The notes beneath the pieces were generated by a model. It did no database searches, was not told the origin of the DNA, and was given only the letters and a program-made list of their open reading frames with translations. Source: Streptomyces sp. ISL-100 (GTDB lineage: Bacteria > Actinomycetota > Actinomycetes > Streptomycetales > Streptomycetaceae). From it: DNA of 64,000 nt. The stretch lies in contig NZ_JAGGOK010000053.1 in the NCBI RefSeq assembly GCF_018614615.1, positions 1 to 64,000 of the forward strand, given 5' to 3'. Position numbers and translations under genes: made by a program. Positions within the stretch are counted from its first letter, which is position 1, and the number at the start of each line of letters is the position of its first letter. Positions 34,141 to 42,688 of the stretch are shown in pieces.

Positions 34141-34710
34141 ATGCGCGCCATCACCGTGACCACCTGGTCGCTGGAACAGACCTCGCCCGACGACCTGCGC
34201 CCCTCCGCGGCGCCCCCGGGCGACATCCGGATCGTGCGGGCGGAGATCCCCTCCCCCGAGTTCAGCCGCTTCCTCTACACCGCGGTGGGCGGTGACATCC
34301 AGTGGACCGACCGGCTCGGGCTGACGTACGAGCAGTGGCAGGCGGCCCTGGACCGGCCCGGTGTCGAGACCTGGGTCGCGTACGCAAACGGCACTCCGGC
34401 GGGGTACGTGGAGCTGGACCCGCAGGACGAGGGCGTCGTGGAGATCATGTACTTCGGTCTGATCCCGGCCTTCCGGGGGCGGCGGATCGGCGGGCATCTC
34501 CTGTCGTACGGGGTCGCGCGCGCGTGGGATCTCGCCGAGCGGTGGCCCGGCCGACCCGAAACGAAGCGGGTGTGGCTGCATACGTGCAGCAAGGACGGGC
34601 CGCACGCCATGGACAATTACCTGCGCCGCGGGTTCCGGCTCTTCGAGACGAAGACCGCCGAGGAAGAGGACGTGGAGACGGCCGGACCGTGGGCCGGGCC
34701 GCACGCCTGA
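34141..34710 (+). CDS. GNAT-family N-acetyltransferase
   Basis: 189 residues. Acetyl-CoA-binding core: PAGYVELDPQDEGVVEIMYF, then LIPAFRGRRIGGHLLSYGVA (motif A, R/QxxGxG/A, about 106-122) and DNYLRRGFRLFE. Start ATG 34141 (MRAITVTTWSLEQ). Divergent from the metalloprotease gene. Substrate unknown. Confidence 0.87.
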   Translation: MRAITVTTWSLEQTSPDDLRPSAAPPGDIRIVRAEIPSPEFSRFLYTAVGGDIQWTDRLGLTYEQWQAALDRPGVETWVAYANGTPAGYVELDPQDEGVVEIMYFGLIPAFRGRRIGGHLLSYGVARAWDLAERWPGRPETKRVWLHTCSKDGPHAMDNYLRRGFRLFETKTAEEEDVETAGPWAGPHA

Positions 34711-34820
34711 CCTGTGTGACGAGAGTGACCGGCGACACAGCGTCTCGCGATTCGGGACAGAGTTGTCCACATTGTGGGCGGTGGTGGACTGGCCGGAGAT
34801 CCCCATGACACGCTTCCGTC

Positions 34821-34904
34821 ATGTCTTCAGCTGGAGTTGCCTTGGTGAGTCGGCGGCACGTCGACCTCGGCCGCATGTCCAGCGCCATCTGTCCGGTGGG
34901 CTGA
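34821..34904 (+). CDS. Cysteine-type leader peptide of the sulfur operon
   Basis: A 27-codon ORF: MSSAGVALVSRRHVDLGRM then SSAICPVG. It contains the SRRHVDLxRxxSAxC motif of the short leader peptides found before cysteine/sulfate genes in actinobacteria, with one Cys codon near the end, as expected for translation-dependent attenuation. An inverted repeat cggtgg (34894-34899) / ccaccg (34915-34920) overlaps its end and could be the switch hairpin. It lies 194 nt before the sulfite reductase ATG. Start could be an internal GTG (34845) giving MSRRHVDLGRM. Confidence 0.7.
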   Translation: MSSAGVALVSRRHVDLGRMSSAICPVG

Positions 34905-35098
34905 CAGCACAGCACCACCGAATTTATTAGCCGTCCCCGCCGTCGCGGACGAGCCGGCCACCCCGATACGCACGTGATCTCCGCTCACCCGGCGGAACAC
35001 TCCGATCTGTCGTGTCCGACCGTCATTTTTGCTGGTCACAGGGGACGGCCGGCGCGATCCGCCACTCCTTGAGCCGCCAGAGAAGGACGAACACAACC

Positions 35099-36796
35099 AT
35101 GGCCGCCACGCCGGAAAAGCCCGCTGCCGTCACGCCCCGCCGCAAGGCCGGACGCCACCGTGGCGAGGGTCAGTGGGCCGTAGGTCACTTCACCCCCCTC
35201 AATGGCAATGAGCAGTTCAAGAAGGACGACGACGGTCTCAATGTGCGGACACGCATTGAGACGATCTACTCCAAGCGGGGATTCGACTCGATCGACCCCA
35301 ATGACCTCCGTGGCCGTATGCGTTGGTGGGGTCTTTACACCCAGCGCAAGCCCGGGATCGACGGCGGCAAGACCGCGATCCTGGAGCCGGAGGAGCTGGA
35401 CGACGAGTACTTCATGCTGCGCGTGCGTATCGACGGCGGGCGGCTGACCACCGAGCAGCTGCGTGTCATCGGTGAGATCTCGCAGGAGTTCGCGCGCGGG
35501 ACGGCCGACCTCACCGACCGGCAGAACGTCCAGTACCACTGGATCCGGATCGAGGACGTACCGGAGATCTGGCGCCGGCTCGAAGAGGTCGGGCTGTCCA
35601 CGACCGAGGCCTGCGGTGACACGCCCCGCGTGATCCTCGGCTCGCCGGTCGCGGGCATCGCCGAGAACGAGATCATCGACGGCTCCCCCGCCATCGACGA
35701 GATCCAGCGCCGCTTCATCGGCAACCCGGACTTCTCGAACCTGCCCCGCAAGTTCAAGTCCGCGGTTTCCGGATCGCCGCAGCTCGACGTCGCGCACGAG
35801 ATCAACGACATCGCCTTTGTCGGCGTCAACCACCCCGAGCACGGTCCCGGCTTCGACCTCTGGGTCGGCGGCGGGCTCTCCACCAACCCCAAGCTCGGTG
35901 TCCGCCTCGGCGCCTGGGTGCCGCTCGACGAGGTGCCGGACGTCTACGGCGGCGTCATCGGCATCTTCCGTGACTACGGCTACCGCCGCCTGCGCACCCG
36001 CGCCCGCCTGAAGTTCCTCGTCGCCGACTGGGGTCCGGAGAAGTTCCGCCAGATCCTGGAGGACGAGTACCTCAAGTACAAGCTCGTCGACGGCCCCGCG
36101 CCCGCTCAGCCCTCCGGCACCTGGCGCGACCACCTCGGCGTACACAAGCAGAAGGACGGCCGCTTCTACGTCGGCTTCGCCCCGCGCGTCGGCCGCGTGG
36201 ACGGCGCCACGCTGACGAAGATCGCCGACCTGGCCGGAGCGCACGGGTCGGGCCGGCTCCGTACCACCGCCGAGCAGAAGATGATCGTCCTCGACGTCGA
36301 AGAGGCGCGGGTCGAGTCGCTCGTCGCCGGGCTTGAGGCGCTGGACCTGCGGGTCACGCCGTCGCCCTTCCGGCGCGGCACGATGGCCTGCACCGGCATC
36401 GAGTTCTGCAAGCTCGCCATCGTCGAGACGAAGGCGCGTGGCGCGTCGCTGATCGACGAGCTGGAGCGGCGCATCCCGGAGTTCGACGAGCCCATCACGA
36501 TCAACATCAACGGCTGCCCGAACGCCTGCGCCCGTATCCAGGTGGCGGACATCGGTCTCAAGGGGCAGCTGGTCCTTGACGACGCCGGCAACCAGGTCGA
36601 GGGCTTCCAGGTGCACCTCGGCGGCGCGCTCGGCCTTGAGGCCGGTTTCGGCCGCAAGGTCCGTGGTCTCAAGGTCACCTCCGCCGAGCTGCCCGACTAC
36701 GTCGAGCGCGTGCTGCTGCGCTTCCAGGAGCAGCGCGAAGACGGCGAGCGCTTCGCGACCTGGGCGGCGCGGGCGAGCGACGGAGACCTGTCATGA
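35099..36796 (+). CDS. Assimilatory sulfite reductase, ferredoxin-type
   Basis: 565-residue siroheme/4Fe-4S enzyme that reduces sulfite to sulfide with six electrons. Two ferrodoxin-like/siroheme domain repeats; residues 75-150 include LTDRQNVQYHWIRIEDVPEI, and the cluster/siroheme cysteines are in TMACTGIEFCKLA (about 430-442) and NGCPNACARIQVADIG (about 472-487). ATG 35099 follows AAGGA. First structural gene of the sulfur operon; the next gene overlaps by 4 nt, and its siroheme is supplied through the chelatase encoded at 43.6 kb. Actinobacterial naming varies, so no symbol is given. Confidence 0.93.
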   Translation: MAATPEKPAAVTPRRKAGRHRGEGQWAVGHFTPLNGNEQFKKDDDGLNVRTRIETIYSKRGFDSIDPNDLRGRMRWWGLYTQRKPGIDGGKTAILEPEELDDEYFMLRVRIDGGRLTTEQLRVIGEISQEFARGTADLTDRQNVQYHWIRIEDVPEIWRRLEEVGLSTTEACGDTPRVILGSPVAGIAENEIIDGSPAIDEIQRRFIGNPDFSNLPRKFKSAVSGSPQLDVAHEINDIAFVGVNHPEHGPGFDLWVGGGLSTNPKLGVRLGAWVPLDEVPDVYGGVIGIFRDYGYRRLRTRARLKFLVADWGPEKFRQILEDEYLKYKLVDGPAPAQPSGTWRDHLGVHKQKDGRFYVGFAPRVGRVDGATLTKIADLAGAHGSGRLRTTAEQKMIVLDVEEARVESLVAGLEALDLRVTPSPFRRGTMACTGIEFCKLAIVETKARGASLIDELERRIPEFDEPITININGCPNACARIQVADIGLKGQLVLDDAGNQVEGFQVHLGGALGLEAGFGRKVRGLKVTSAELPDYVERVLLRFQEQREDGERFATWAARASDGDLS

Positions 36797-36972
36797 GCGA
36801 GCGCGCGGCGCCCTTCTACTGCCCGTACTGCGGCGACGAGGACCTGCGGCCCAACGAGACCGGTCACGGCGCGTGGGAATGCGCGGCATGCAACCGCGCC
36901 TTCCAGTTGAAGTTCCTCGGGCTCCTCGCCCGTGGGGCTGCGCGCAACGACGTTGGAGGGGACGAGATATGA
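36793..36972 (+). CDS. Small CPYCG zinc-ribbon-like protein of the sulfate operon
   Basis: 59 residues: FYCPYCGDEDLRPNETG, then HGAWECAACNRAFQLKFLG. Two CxxC pairs (CPYC, CAAC) form a rubredoxin/zinc-ribbon-like knuckle. Start ATG overlaps the sulfite reductase stop (ATGA) and its own stop overlaps the cysH start (ATGA), so the placement is sequence-proven. A protein like this sits between sir and cysH in other Streptomyces (from memory). It may bind Zn or Fe and serve sulfite reductase, for example as an electron carrier or assembly factor (inference). Confidence 0.88.
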   Translation: MSERAAPFYCPYCGDEDLRPNETGHGAWECAACNRAFQLKFLGLLARGAARNDVGGDEI

Positions 36973-37664
36973 CTACGGTTCAGGAAGATCTCAAGTCACT
37001 GGCGGAAAAAGCCGGGCGGGACCTCGAAGAGGCCTCCGCCCTGGACATCCTCAAGTGGGCCGCCGACACCTTCGGTGACCGCTTCTGCGTGACCTCCTCC
37101 ATGGAGGACGCGGTCGTCGCCCACCTCGCCTCCCGCGCCAAGCCCGGCGTGGACGTCGTCTTCCTCGACACCGGCTACCACTTCCCGGAGACCATCGGGA
37201 CGCGGGACGCCGTCGAGGCCGTCATGGACGTCAACGTCATCACGCTTCTGCCCTGGCAGTCCGTCGAGGAGCAGGACGCCGAGTACGGGCCGAAGCTGCA
37301 CGACCGCGACCCCGACCTGTGCTGCGCCCTGCGCAAGGTCAAGCCCCTCGAAGACGGGCTGAAGGGCTACCACGCCTGGGCGACCGGCCTGCGCCGCGAC
37401 GAGTCCCCGACCCGGGCGAACACCCCGGTCGTCGGCTGGGACGAGAAGCGCCAGAAGGTCAAGATCTCGCCGATCGCCCGCTGGACGCAGGAGGACGTGG
37501 AGGCGTACGTCGCTGAGCACGGCGTCCTCACGAACCCGCTGCTGATGGACGGTTACGCGTCCGTGGGCTGCGCGCCCTGCACCCGCAGGGTCGAGGAGGG
37601 CGAGGACGCCCGCGCCGGCCGCTGGGCCGGGCGCAACAAGACGGAATGCGGGCTGCACGGCTGA
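36969..37664 (+). CDS. cysH: Phosphoadenylyl/adenylyl-sulfate reductase
   Basis: 231 residues. Reduces activated sulfate to sulfite. PP-loop-type start CVTSSMEDAVVAHL, and the two Cys pairs CC (DPDLCCALRKVKPL, about 117) and CxxC (SVGCAPCTRR, about 200-203) that hold a 4Fe-4S cluster in APS-type reductases; the catalytic Cys is in TECGLHG at the C-terminus. The cluster cysteines make APS rather than PAPS the probable substrate. Overlaps its neighbours by 4 and 1 nt. Confidence 0.94.
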   Translation: MTTVQEDLKSLAEKAGRDLEEASALDILKWAADTFGDRFCVTSSMEDAVVAHLASRAKPGVDVVFLDTGYHFPETIGTRDAVEAVMDVNVITLLPWQSVEEQDAEYGPKLHDRDPDLCCALRKVKPLEDGLKGYHAWATGLRRDESPTRANTPVVGWDEKRQKVKISPIARWTQEDVEAYVAEHGVLTNPLLMDGYASVGCAPCTRRVEEGEDARAGRWAGRNKTECGLHG

Positions 37665-38224
37665 TGACGAGCAACGATCAGGAGAAAGACGTGACTGGGG
37701 CCACCATCTGGCTCACGGGTCTGCCGAGCGCCGGCAAGACCACCATCGCCTACGAGCTGGCGGGACGGCTGAAGGCCGAAGGCCGCCGTGTCCAGGTGCT
37801 GGACGGCGACGAGATCCGCGAGTTCCTCTCGGCGGGCCTCGGCTTCAGCCGCGAGGACCGGCACACCAACGTCCAGCGGATCGGTTACGTCGCCGAACTG
37901 CTCGCCCGTAACGGCGTGCTGGCCCTGGCACCCGTCATCGCGCCGTACGCCGACAGCCGCGAGGCCGTCCGGGGGCGCCACCAGAGCGAGGGCACCGCGT
38001 ACCTGGAGGTGCACGTCGCCACGCCGGTGGACGTGTGCTCCGTACGCGATGTGAAGGGTCTGTACGCCAAGCAGGCGGCCGGCGAGGTTTCCGGGCTCAC
38101 CGGGGTCGACGACCCCTACGAGGCTCCCGAGTCGCCCGACCTGCGGATCGAGTCGCACCAGCAGACCGTGCAGGAGTCCGCAGCGGCGCTGCACGCGCTG
38201 CTCACCGAAAGGGGCCTGGCCTGA
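37664..38224 (+). CDS. cysC: Adenylyl-sulfate kinase
   Basis: 186 residues from ATG 37664, which overlaps the cysH stop (TGATG). P-loop GLPSAGKTTIAYEL (about 18-31), DGDEIREFLSAGLGFSREDR (APS-binding region) and VCSVRDVKGLYAKQ. Makes PAPS from APS. GTG 37691, preceded by AGGAGA at 6-nt spacing, is an equally good or better start (MTGATIWLTGL, 177 aa). With an APS-type CysH in the operon, PAPS may serve sulfation rather than reduction (inference). Confidence 0.93.
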   Translation: MTSNDQEKDVTGATIWLTGLPSAGKTTIAYELAGRLKAEGRRVQVLDGDEIREFLSAGLGFSREDRHTNVQRIGYVAELLARNGVLALAPVIAPYADSREAVRGRHQSEGTAYLEVHVATPVDVCSVRDVKGLYAKQAAGEVSGLTGVDDPYEAPESPDLRIESHQQTVQESAAALHALLTERGLA

Positions 38225-39162
38225 TGACGACCACCTCCGCAACCGTCAGCGAGGGTACGGACAGCCCGTACGCGCTCAGCCACCTGGACGCCCTGGAGTC
38301 CGAGGCCGTCCACATCTTCCGCGAGGTGGCGGGTGAGTTCGAGCGGCCGGTGATTCTCTTCTCCGGCGGCAAGGACTCGATCGTCATGCTGCACCTGGCG
38401 CTGAAGGCGTTCGCGCCCGCGCCGGTTCCTTTCACGCTGCTGCACGTCGACACCGGGCACAACTTCCCGGAGGTGCTGGAGTACCGCGACCGCACCGTCG
38501 CCGAGCACGGGCTGCGGCTGCACGTCGCGTCCGTACAGGAGTACATCGACGCCGGGAAGCTGCGCGAGCGGCCCGACGGCACGCGCAACCCGCTCCAGAC
38601 CGTGCCGCTGACCGAGGCCATCCAGCAGCACCGCTTCGACGCGGTGTTCGGCGGCGGGCGGCGCGACGAGGAGAAGGCGCGCGCCAAGGAGCGGGTCTTT
38701 TCGCTGCGTGACGAGTTCTCGGCGTGGGACCCGCGCCGCCAGCGCCCCGAGCTGTGGCAGCTCTACAACGGCCGCCACGCGCCGGGTGAGCACGTGCGCG
38801 TGTTCCCGCTGTCCAACTGGACCGAGCTGGACGTGTGGCAGTACATCGCCCGCGAGAAGATCGAGCTCCCCGGCATCTACTACGCCCACGAGCGCGAGGT
38901 CTTCGCCCGCAACGGCATGTGGCTGACGGCGGGCGAGTGGGGCGGCCCGAAGGAGTCGGAGAAGGTCGAGACGCGGCTGATCCGCTACCGCACGGTCGGC
39001 GACATGTCCTGCACGGGCGCCGTCGACTCCGACGCCACGACGCTCGACGCCGTAATCGCCGAGATCGCCGCCTCCCGGCTCACCGAGCGGGGCGCGACGC
39101 GAGCCGACGACAAGATGTCCGAGGCCGCGATGGAAGACCGCAAGCGCGAGGGGTACTTCTAA
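38224..39162 (+). CDS. cysD: Sulfate adenylyltransferase subunit 2
   Basis: 312 residues. PP-loop ATP pyrophosphatase-type catalytic subunit of ATP sulfurylase: VILFSGGKDSIVMLHLALKA (SGGKDS, about 45-50), LLHVDTGHNFPEV, FGGGRRDEEKARAKERVFS and FPLSNWTELDVWQYI. Forms APS from ATP and sulfate with the GTPase CysN, encoded 2 nt downstream. ATG overlaps the cysC stop. Confidence 0.96.
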   Translation: MTTTSATVSEGTDSPYALSHLDALESEAVHIFREVAGEFERPVILFSGGKDSIVMLHLALKAFAPAPVPFTLLHVDTGHNFPEVLEYRDRTVAEHGLRLHVASVQEYIDAGKLRERPDGTRNPLQTVPLTEAIQQHRFDAVFGGGRRDEEKARAKERVFSLRDEFSAWDPRRQRPELWQLYNGRHAPGEHVRVFPLSNWTELDVWQYIAREKIELPGIYYAHEREVFARNGMWLTAGEWGGPKESEKVETRLIRYRTVGDMSCTGAVDSDATTLDAVIAEIAASRLTERGATRADDKMSEAAMEDRKREGYF

Positions 39163-39164
39163 AC

Positions 39165-40502
39165 ATGACTGCCATTACTGGGCTGACCGAGCAGTTGTCG
39201 GCCACCACCCTGCTGCGTTTCGCGACGGCCGGCTCCGTCGACGACGGCAAGTCCACCCTGGTGGGCCGGCTGCTGCACGACTCCAAGTCGATCCTCACCG
39301 ACCAGCTGGAGGCCGTCGAGGCGGCGTCCCTCAAGCGTGGTCAGGAGGCGCCCGACCTGGCGCTGCTGACGGACGGCCTGCGCGCCGAGCGCGAGCAGGG
39401 CATCACCATCGACGTCGCGTACCGCTACTTCGCCACCACGCGTCGCCGGTTCATCCTGGCCGACACCCCCGGGCATGTGCAGTACACCCGGAACATGGTG
39501 ACGGGCGCGTCGACCGCCGAGCTGGCCGTCGTGCTGGTCGACGCCCGTAACGGCGTCGTCGAGCAGACCCGCCGCCACGCGGCCGTCGCGGCGCTGCTGC
39601 GCGTTCCGCACGTCGTACTCGCCGTCAACAAGATGGACTTGGTGGAGTACGCCGAGCCGGTCTTCGCAGCCATCGCCGAGGAGTTCACGGCGTACGCCGC
39701 TTCGCTCGGTGTCCCGGAGATCACCGCCATCCCGATCTCGGCGCTGGCCGGTGACAACGTCGTGGAGCCGTCCGCGAACATGGACTGGTACGGCGGCCCG
39801 ACGGTGCTGGAGCACCTGGAGACCGTCCCGGTCAGCCACGACCTGGCGAGCTGCAAGGCCCGCTTCCCCGTCCAGTACGTCATCCGCCCGCAGACCGCCG
39901 AGCACCCCGACTACCGGGGTTACGCCGGCCAGATCGCGTCCGGCGCGCTGCGCGTGGGCGAGGCCGTTACGGTCCTTCCGTCCGGTCGTACGTCGACGAT
40001 CACGGGCATCGACGCGCTGGGCGAGGCGGTCGACATCGCCTGGGCGCCGCAGTCCGTGACGGTCACTCTCGCCGACGACCTGGACATCTCGCGCGGTGAC
40101 CTGATCGCGCCGAGCGGTACCGCGCCGGCCACCACCCAGGACGTCGAGGCGACCGTCTGCCACGTGGCGGACCAGCCGCTCACCGTGGGCCAGCGGGTGC
40201 TGCTCAAGCACACCACCCGCACGGTCAAGGCGATCGTCAAGGAGATCCCGTCGCGGCTGACGCTGGACGACCTGTCTCAGCATCCGGACCCGGGTCAGCT
40301 CGTCGCCAACGACATCGGCCGGGTGAAGGTGCGTACGGCTGAGCCGCTCGCGCTCGACGCGTACCGCGACTCGCGCCGCACCGGATCGTTCCTGCTGATC
40401 GACCCGGCGGACGGTACGACGCTGGCGGCCGGCATGGCAGGCGACTCGTTCGCCGCCGAGGCCGTGCAGGCCGTGGCGGACGACGAGGGCTGGGACTTCT
40501 GA
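39165..40502 (+). CDS. cysN: Sulfate adenylyltransferase subunit 1 (GTPase)
   Basis: 445 residues, EF-Tu-like GTPase that drives APS synthesis by CysD. G1 GSVDDGKSTLVGRLL (about 23-37), switch region EREQGITIDVAYRYF, G3 DTPGHVQYTRNM, G4 NKMDLV (about 150), followed by two beta-barrel domains. There is no C-terminal APS-kinase fusion; that role is in the separate cysC. The following 221 bp (40503-40723) hold no convincing gene; a 33-codon ORF at 40505 was noted but not accepted. Confidence 0.96.
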   Translation: MTAITGLTEQLSATTLLRFATAGSVDDGKSTLVGRLLHDSKSILTDQLEAVEAASLKRGQEAPDLALLTDGLRAEREQGITIDVAYRYFATTRRRFILADTPGHVQYTRNMVTGASTAELAVVLVDARNGVVEQTRRHAAVAALLRVPHVVLAVNKMDLVEYAEPVFAAIAEEFTAYAASLGVPEITAIPISALAGDNVVEPSANMDWYGGPTVLEHLETVPVSHDLASCKARFPVQYVIRPQTAEHPDYRGYAGQIASGALRVGEAVTVLPSGRTSTITGIDALGEAVDIAWAPQSVTVTLADDLDISRGDLIAPSGTAPATTQDVEATVCHVADQPLTVGQRVLLKHTTRTVKAIVKEIPSRLTLDDLSQHPDPGQLVANDIGRVKVRTAEPLALDAYRDSRRTGSFLLIDPADGTTLAAGMAGDSFAAEAVQAVADDEGWDF

Positions 40503-40723
40503 TCATGACCGTTGATGTCTACGCGACGTTCGCGAAAGAGGGCGGCCGCATCGGCAGCGGCACCGTCGGCGCGGGCACGGGCGGAGTCGCGCGATGTGCC
40601 CGATGACGTACGCGCACCGCTTGCGCGCCCTGCCGCCGTACCGACGAAGACCTGCCGACTTCCCGGGCACACCCCGCTCCACGCGAGAGGTGTGACGCCG
40701 GGCCACCGAGAGGAACATCTCCC

Positions 40724-41836
40724 GTGCCAGCCCCACGTACCACCCTTCGCCGCAGCCTCGCCGCTGCCGCCGCCCTGCCGCTGCTGATCGGCGTGCTGGG
40801 CGCCTGCGGTTACGGCTCGCAGGCCGAGAAGGACGACAAGACCGCCCCTGTCGCCAAGGGCAAGCAGATCGACGGCGTCGACGAGGTACGGATTGGCTAC
40901 TTCCCGAACGTCACGCACGCCACCGCCCTGGTCGGCCTCCAGAAGGGCCTGTTCCAGAAGGAACTCGGTGGCACGCAGGTCAAGGCACAGCCCTTCAACG
41001 CGGGCCCCTCGGCGATCGAGGCCCTCAACGCCGATGCCATCGACATCGGCTGGATCGGCCCCTCCCCCGCGATCAACGGCTTCACCAAGTCGGGCGGCCA
41101 GAACCTGAAGATCATCTCGGGCTCAGCCTCCGGCGGTGTCTCGCTCGTCGTCAACCCGAAGAAGATCAAGTCCCTGGACGACCTCAAGGGCAAGCGCATC
41201 GCGACCCCGCAGCTCGCCAACACCCAGGACGTGGCGCTGCTGAACTACCTGTCGGAGAAGGGCCTGAAGGTCGACGCCAACACCGGCAAGGGCGACGTCA
41301 CCGTCGTCCGCCAGGACAACAAGGAGATTCCGGCCTCCTTCGAGTCCGGGGCGCTGGACGGTGCCTGGGTGCCGGAGCCCACCGCGTCCAAGCTGGTCGC
41401 CGGTGGCGGAAAGGTACTGCTCGACGAGAAGAAGCTGTGGAAGGACGGCAAGTTCGTCATCACGAACGTGATCGTCTCCCAGAAGTTCCTCAAGGAGCAC
41501 CCGGATGTCGTCGAGGCGGTGCTGCGCGGCTCGGTGAAGAGCAATGCGTGGATCAAGGCCAACCCGGACGAGGCGAAGGCCACGGTCAACGCGAAGCTGA
41601 AGGCCGACTCCGGCAAGGAGTTGCCCCCCGAGGTGCTCGACCCGGCGTTCAAGAACGTCGAGACGACCAATGACCCGCTCGCGACGACGCTGCGGGACGA
41701 GGCCGACCACGCGGTCAAGGCCGGTCTTCTCAAGGACCCGCTGCTCGACGGCATCTACGACCTGACGCTCCTCAACAAGGTGCTGAAGGCCGAGAAGCAG
41801 CCGGCCGTCGAGGACGCCGGACTCGGCACCAAGTAA
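40724..41836 (+). CDS. ABC transporter substrate-binding lipoprotein, sulfonate/taurine type
   Basis: 370 residues. Signal peptide with lipobox LIGVLGACG (Cys near 28). The mature protein has the NMT1/SsuA/TauA fold: VRIGYFPNVTHATALVGLQK, NAGPSAIEALNADAIDIGWI and LKGKRIATPQLANTQDVALL. GTG 40724 follows GAGAGGAA. Followed by its ATPase and permease, and set inside the sulfur operon, so sulfate or an alkanesulfonate is the likely cargo; family paralogues for nitrate or thiamine precursors look similar. Confidence 0.9.
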   Translation: MPAPRTTLRRSLAAAAALPLLIGVLGACGYGSQAEKDDKTAPVAKGKQIDGVDEVRIGYFPNVTHATALVGLQKGLFQKELGGTQVKAQPFNAGPSAIEALNADAIDIGWIGPSPAINGFTKSGGQNLKIISGSASGGVSLVVNPKKIKSLDDLKGKRIATPQLANTQDVALLNYLSEKGLKVDANTGKGDVTVVRQDNKEIPASFESGALDGAWVPEPTASKLVAGGGKVLLDEKKLWKDGKFVITNVIVSQKFLKEHPDVVEAVLRGSVKSNAWIKANPDEAKATVNAKLKADSGKELPPEVLDPAFKNVETTNDPLATTLRDEADHAVKAGLLKDPLLDGIYDLTLLNKVLKAEKQPAVEDAGLGTK

Positions 41837-41890
41837 CCGTCCTTTCCGCAGACCTTCCCGCAACCGGAACGCCCTCAGGAGGTGAGGCTC

Positions 41891-42688
41891 ATGGCCACCA
41901 CACTCGACGTCAAGCAGGCCGCCGCGCCCGTAGACACGGTGCCGTACGCCGCACGGATCGACCACGTGTCGAAGTCGTTCGGCCGGCCCGGCGCCCAGCA
42001 GCTCGTGCTGGACGACATCAGCATCGATGTCGCGCCCGGCGAGTTCGTGACCCTGCTGGGGGCTTCCGGCTGCGGCAAGTCGACGCTGCTCAACCTGGTC
42101 GCCGGACTCGACAAGCCCTCCGCGGGCGCCATCGACGTACCCGGTGGCCGGCCCGCCCTGATGTTCCAGGAGCACGCGCTGTTCCCGTGGCTGACGGCGG
42201 GGAAGAACATCGAACTCGCCCTCAAGATGCGGGGCATGGCGAAGCCCGAGCGGCGCGGAGAGGCCGAGCGGCTGCTCCAGCTCGTGCGTCTTGGCGGGGC
42301 GTACGGCAAGCGGGTACACGAACTGTCGGGCGGTATGCGCCAGCGCGTGGCCCTGGCGCGGGCGCTCGCGCAGGACAGCAAGCTGCTGCTGATGGACGAG
42401 CCGTTCGCGGCGCTGGACGCCATCACCCGCGACGTACTGCACGAGGAACTGACCCGCATCTGGTCCGAGACCAGCGTCTCGGTCCTCTTCGTCACCCACA
42501 ACGTCCGCGAGGCCGTCCGCCTCGCCGAGCGCGTGGTGCTGCTGTCGTCCCGTCCCGGACGCATCGCGCGCGAGTGGAAGGTCGGCATCCCGCAGCCGCG
42601 CCGGATCGAGGATTCCGCGGTCGCCGACCTGTCCGTAGAGATCACTGAACAGCTGCGGGGGGAGATCCGCCGACATGGCCAGCACTGA
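41891..42688 (+). CDS. ABC transporter ATP-binding protein, SsuB/TauB type
   Basis: 265 residues. Walker A GASGCGKSTLLNLV (about 58-71), Q-loop FQEHALFPWLT, signature ELSGGMRQRVALARAL (about 142-157), Walker B LLLMDEPFAALDA, switch His in FVTHNVREAVRLAERVVLLS. The ATG at 41891 lies 6 nt after a near-perfect AGGAGGTGA; an in-frame GTG at 41882 is inside that site and unlikely. Overlaps the permease gene by 14 nt. Confidence 0.93.
   Translation: MATTLDVKQAAAPVDTVPYAARIDHVSKSFGRPGAQQLVLDDISIDVAPGEFVTLLGASGCGKSTLLNLVAGLDKPSAGAIDVPGGRPALMFQEHALFPWLTAGKNIELALKMRGMAKPERRGEAERLLQLVRLGGAYGKRVHELSGGMRQRVALARALAQDSKLLLMDEPFAALDAITRDVLHEELTRIWSETSVSVLFVTHNVREAVRLAERVVLLSSRPGRIAREWKVGIPQPRRIEDSAVADLSVEITEQLRGEIRRHGQH

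Noticed and set aside
34805..34930. Alternative ORF MTRFRHVFSWSCLGES overlapping the leader peptide
   Set aside because: Different frame, Arg/His-rich without the leader motif; the HVDL...C frame is the better candidate.
40505..40606. 33-codon ORF (MTVDVYATFAKEGGRIGSG...) after cysN
   Set aside because: No ribosome site and composition like GC-rich non-coding sequence; low support as a gene.
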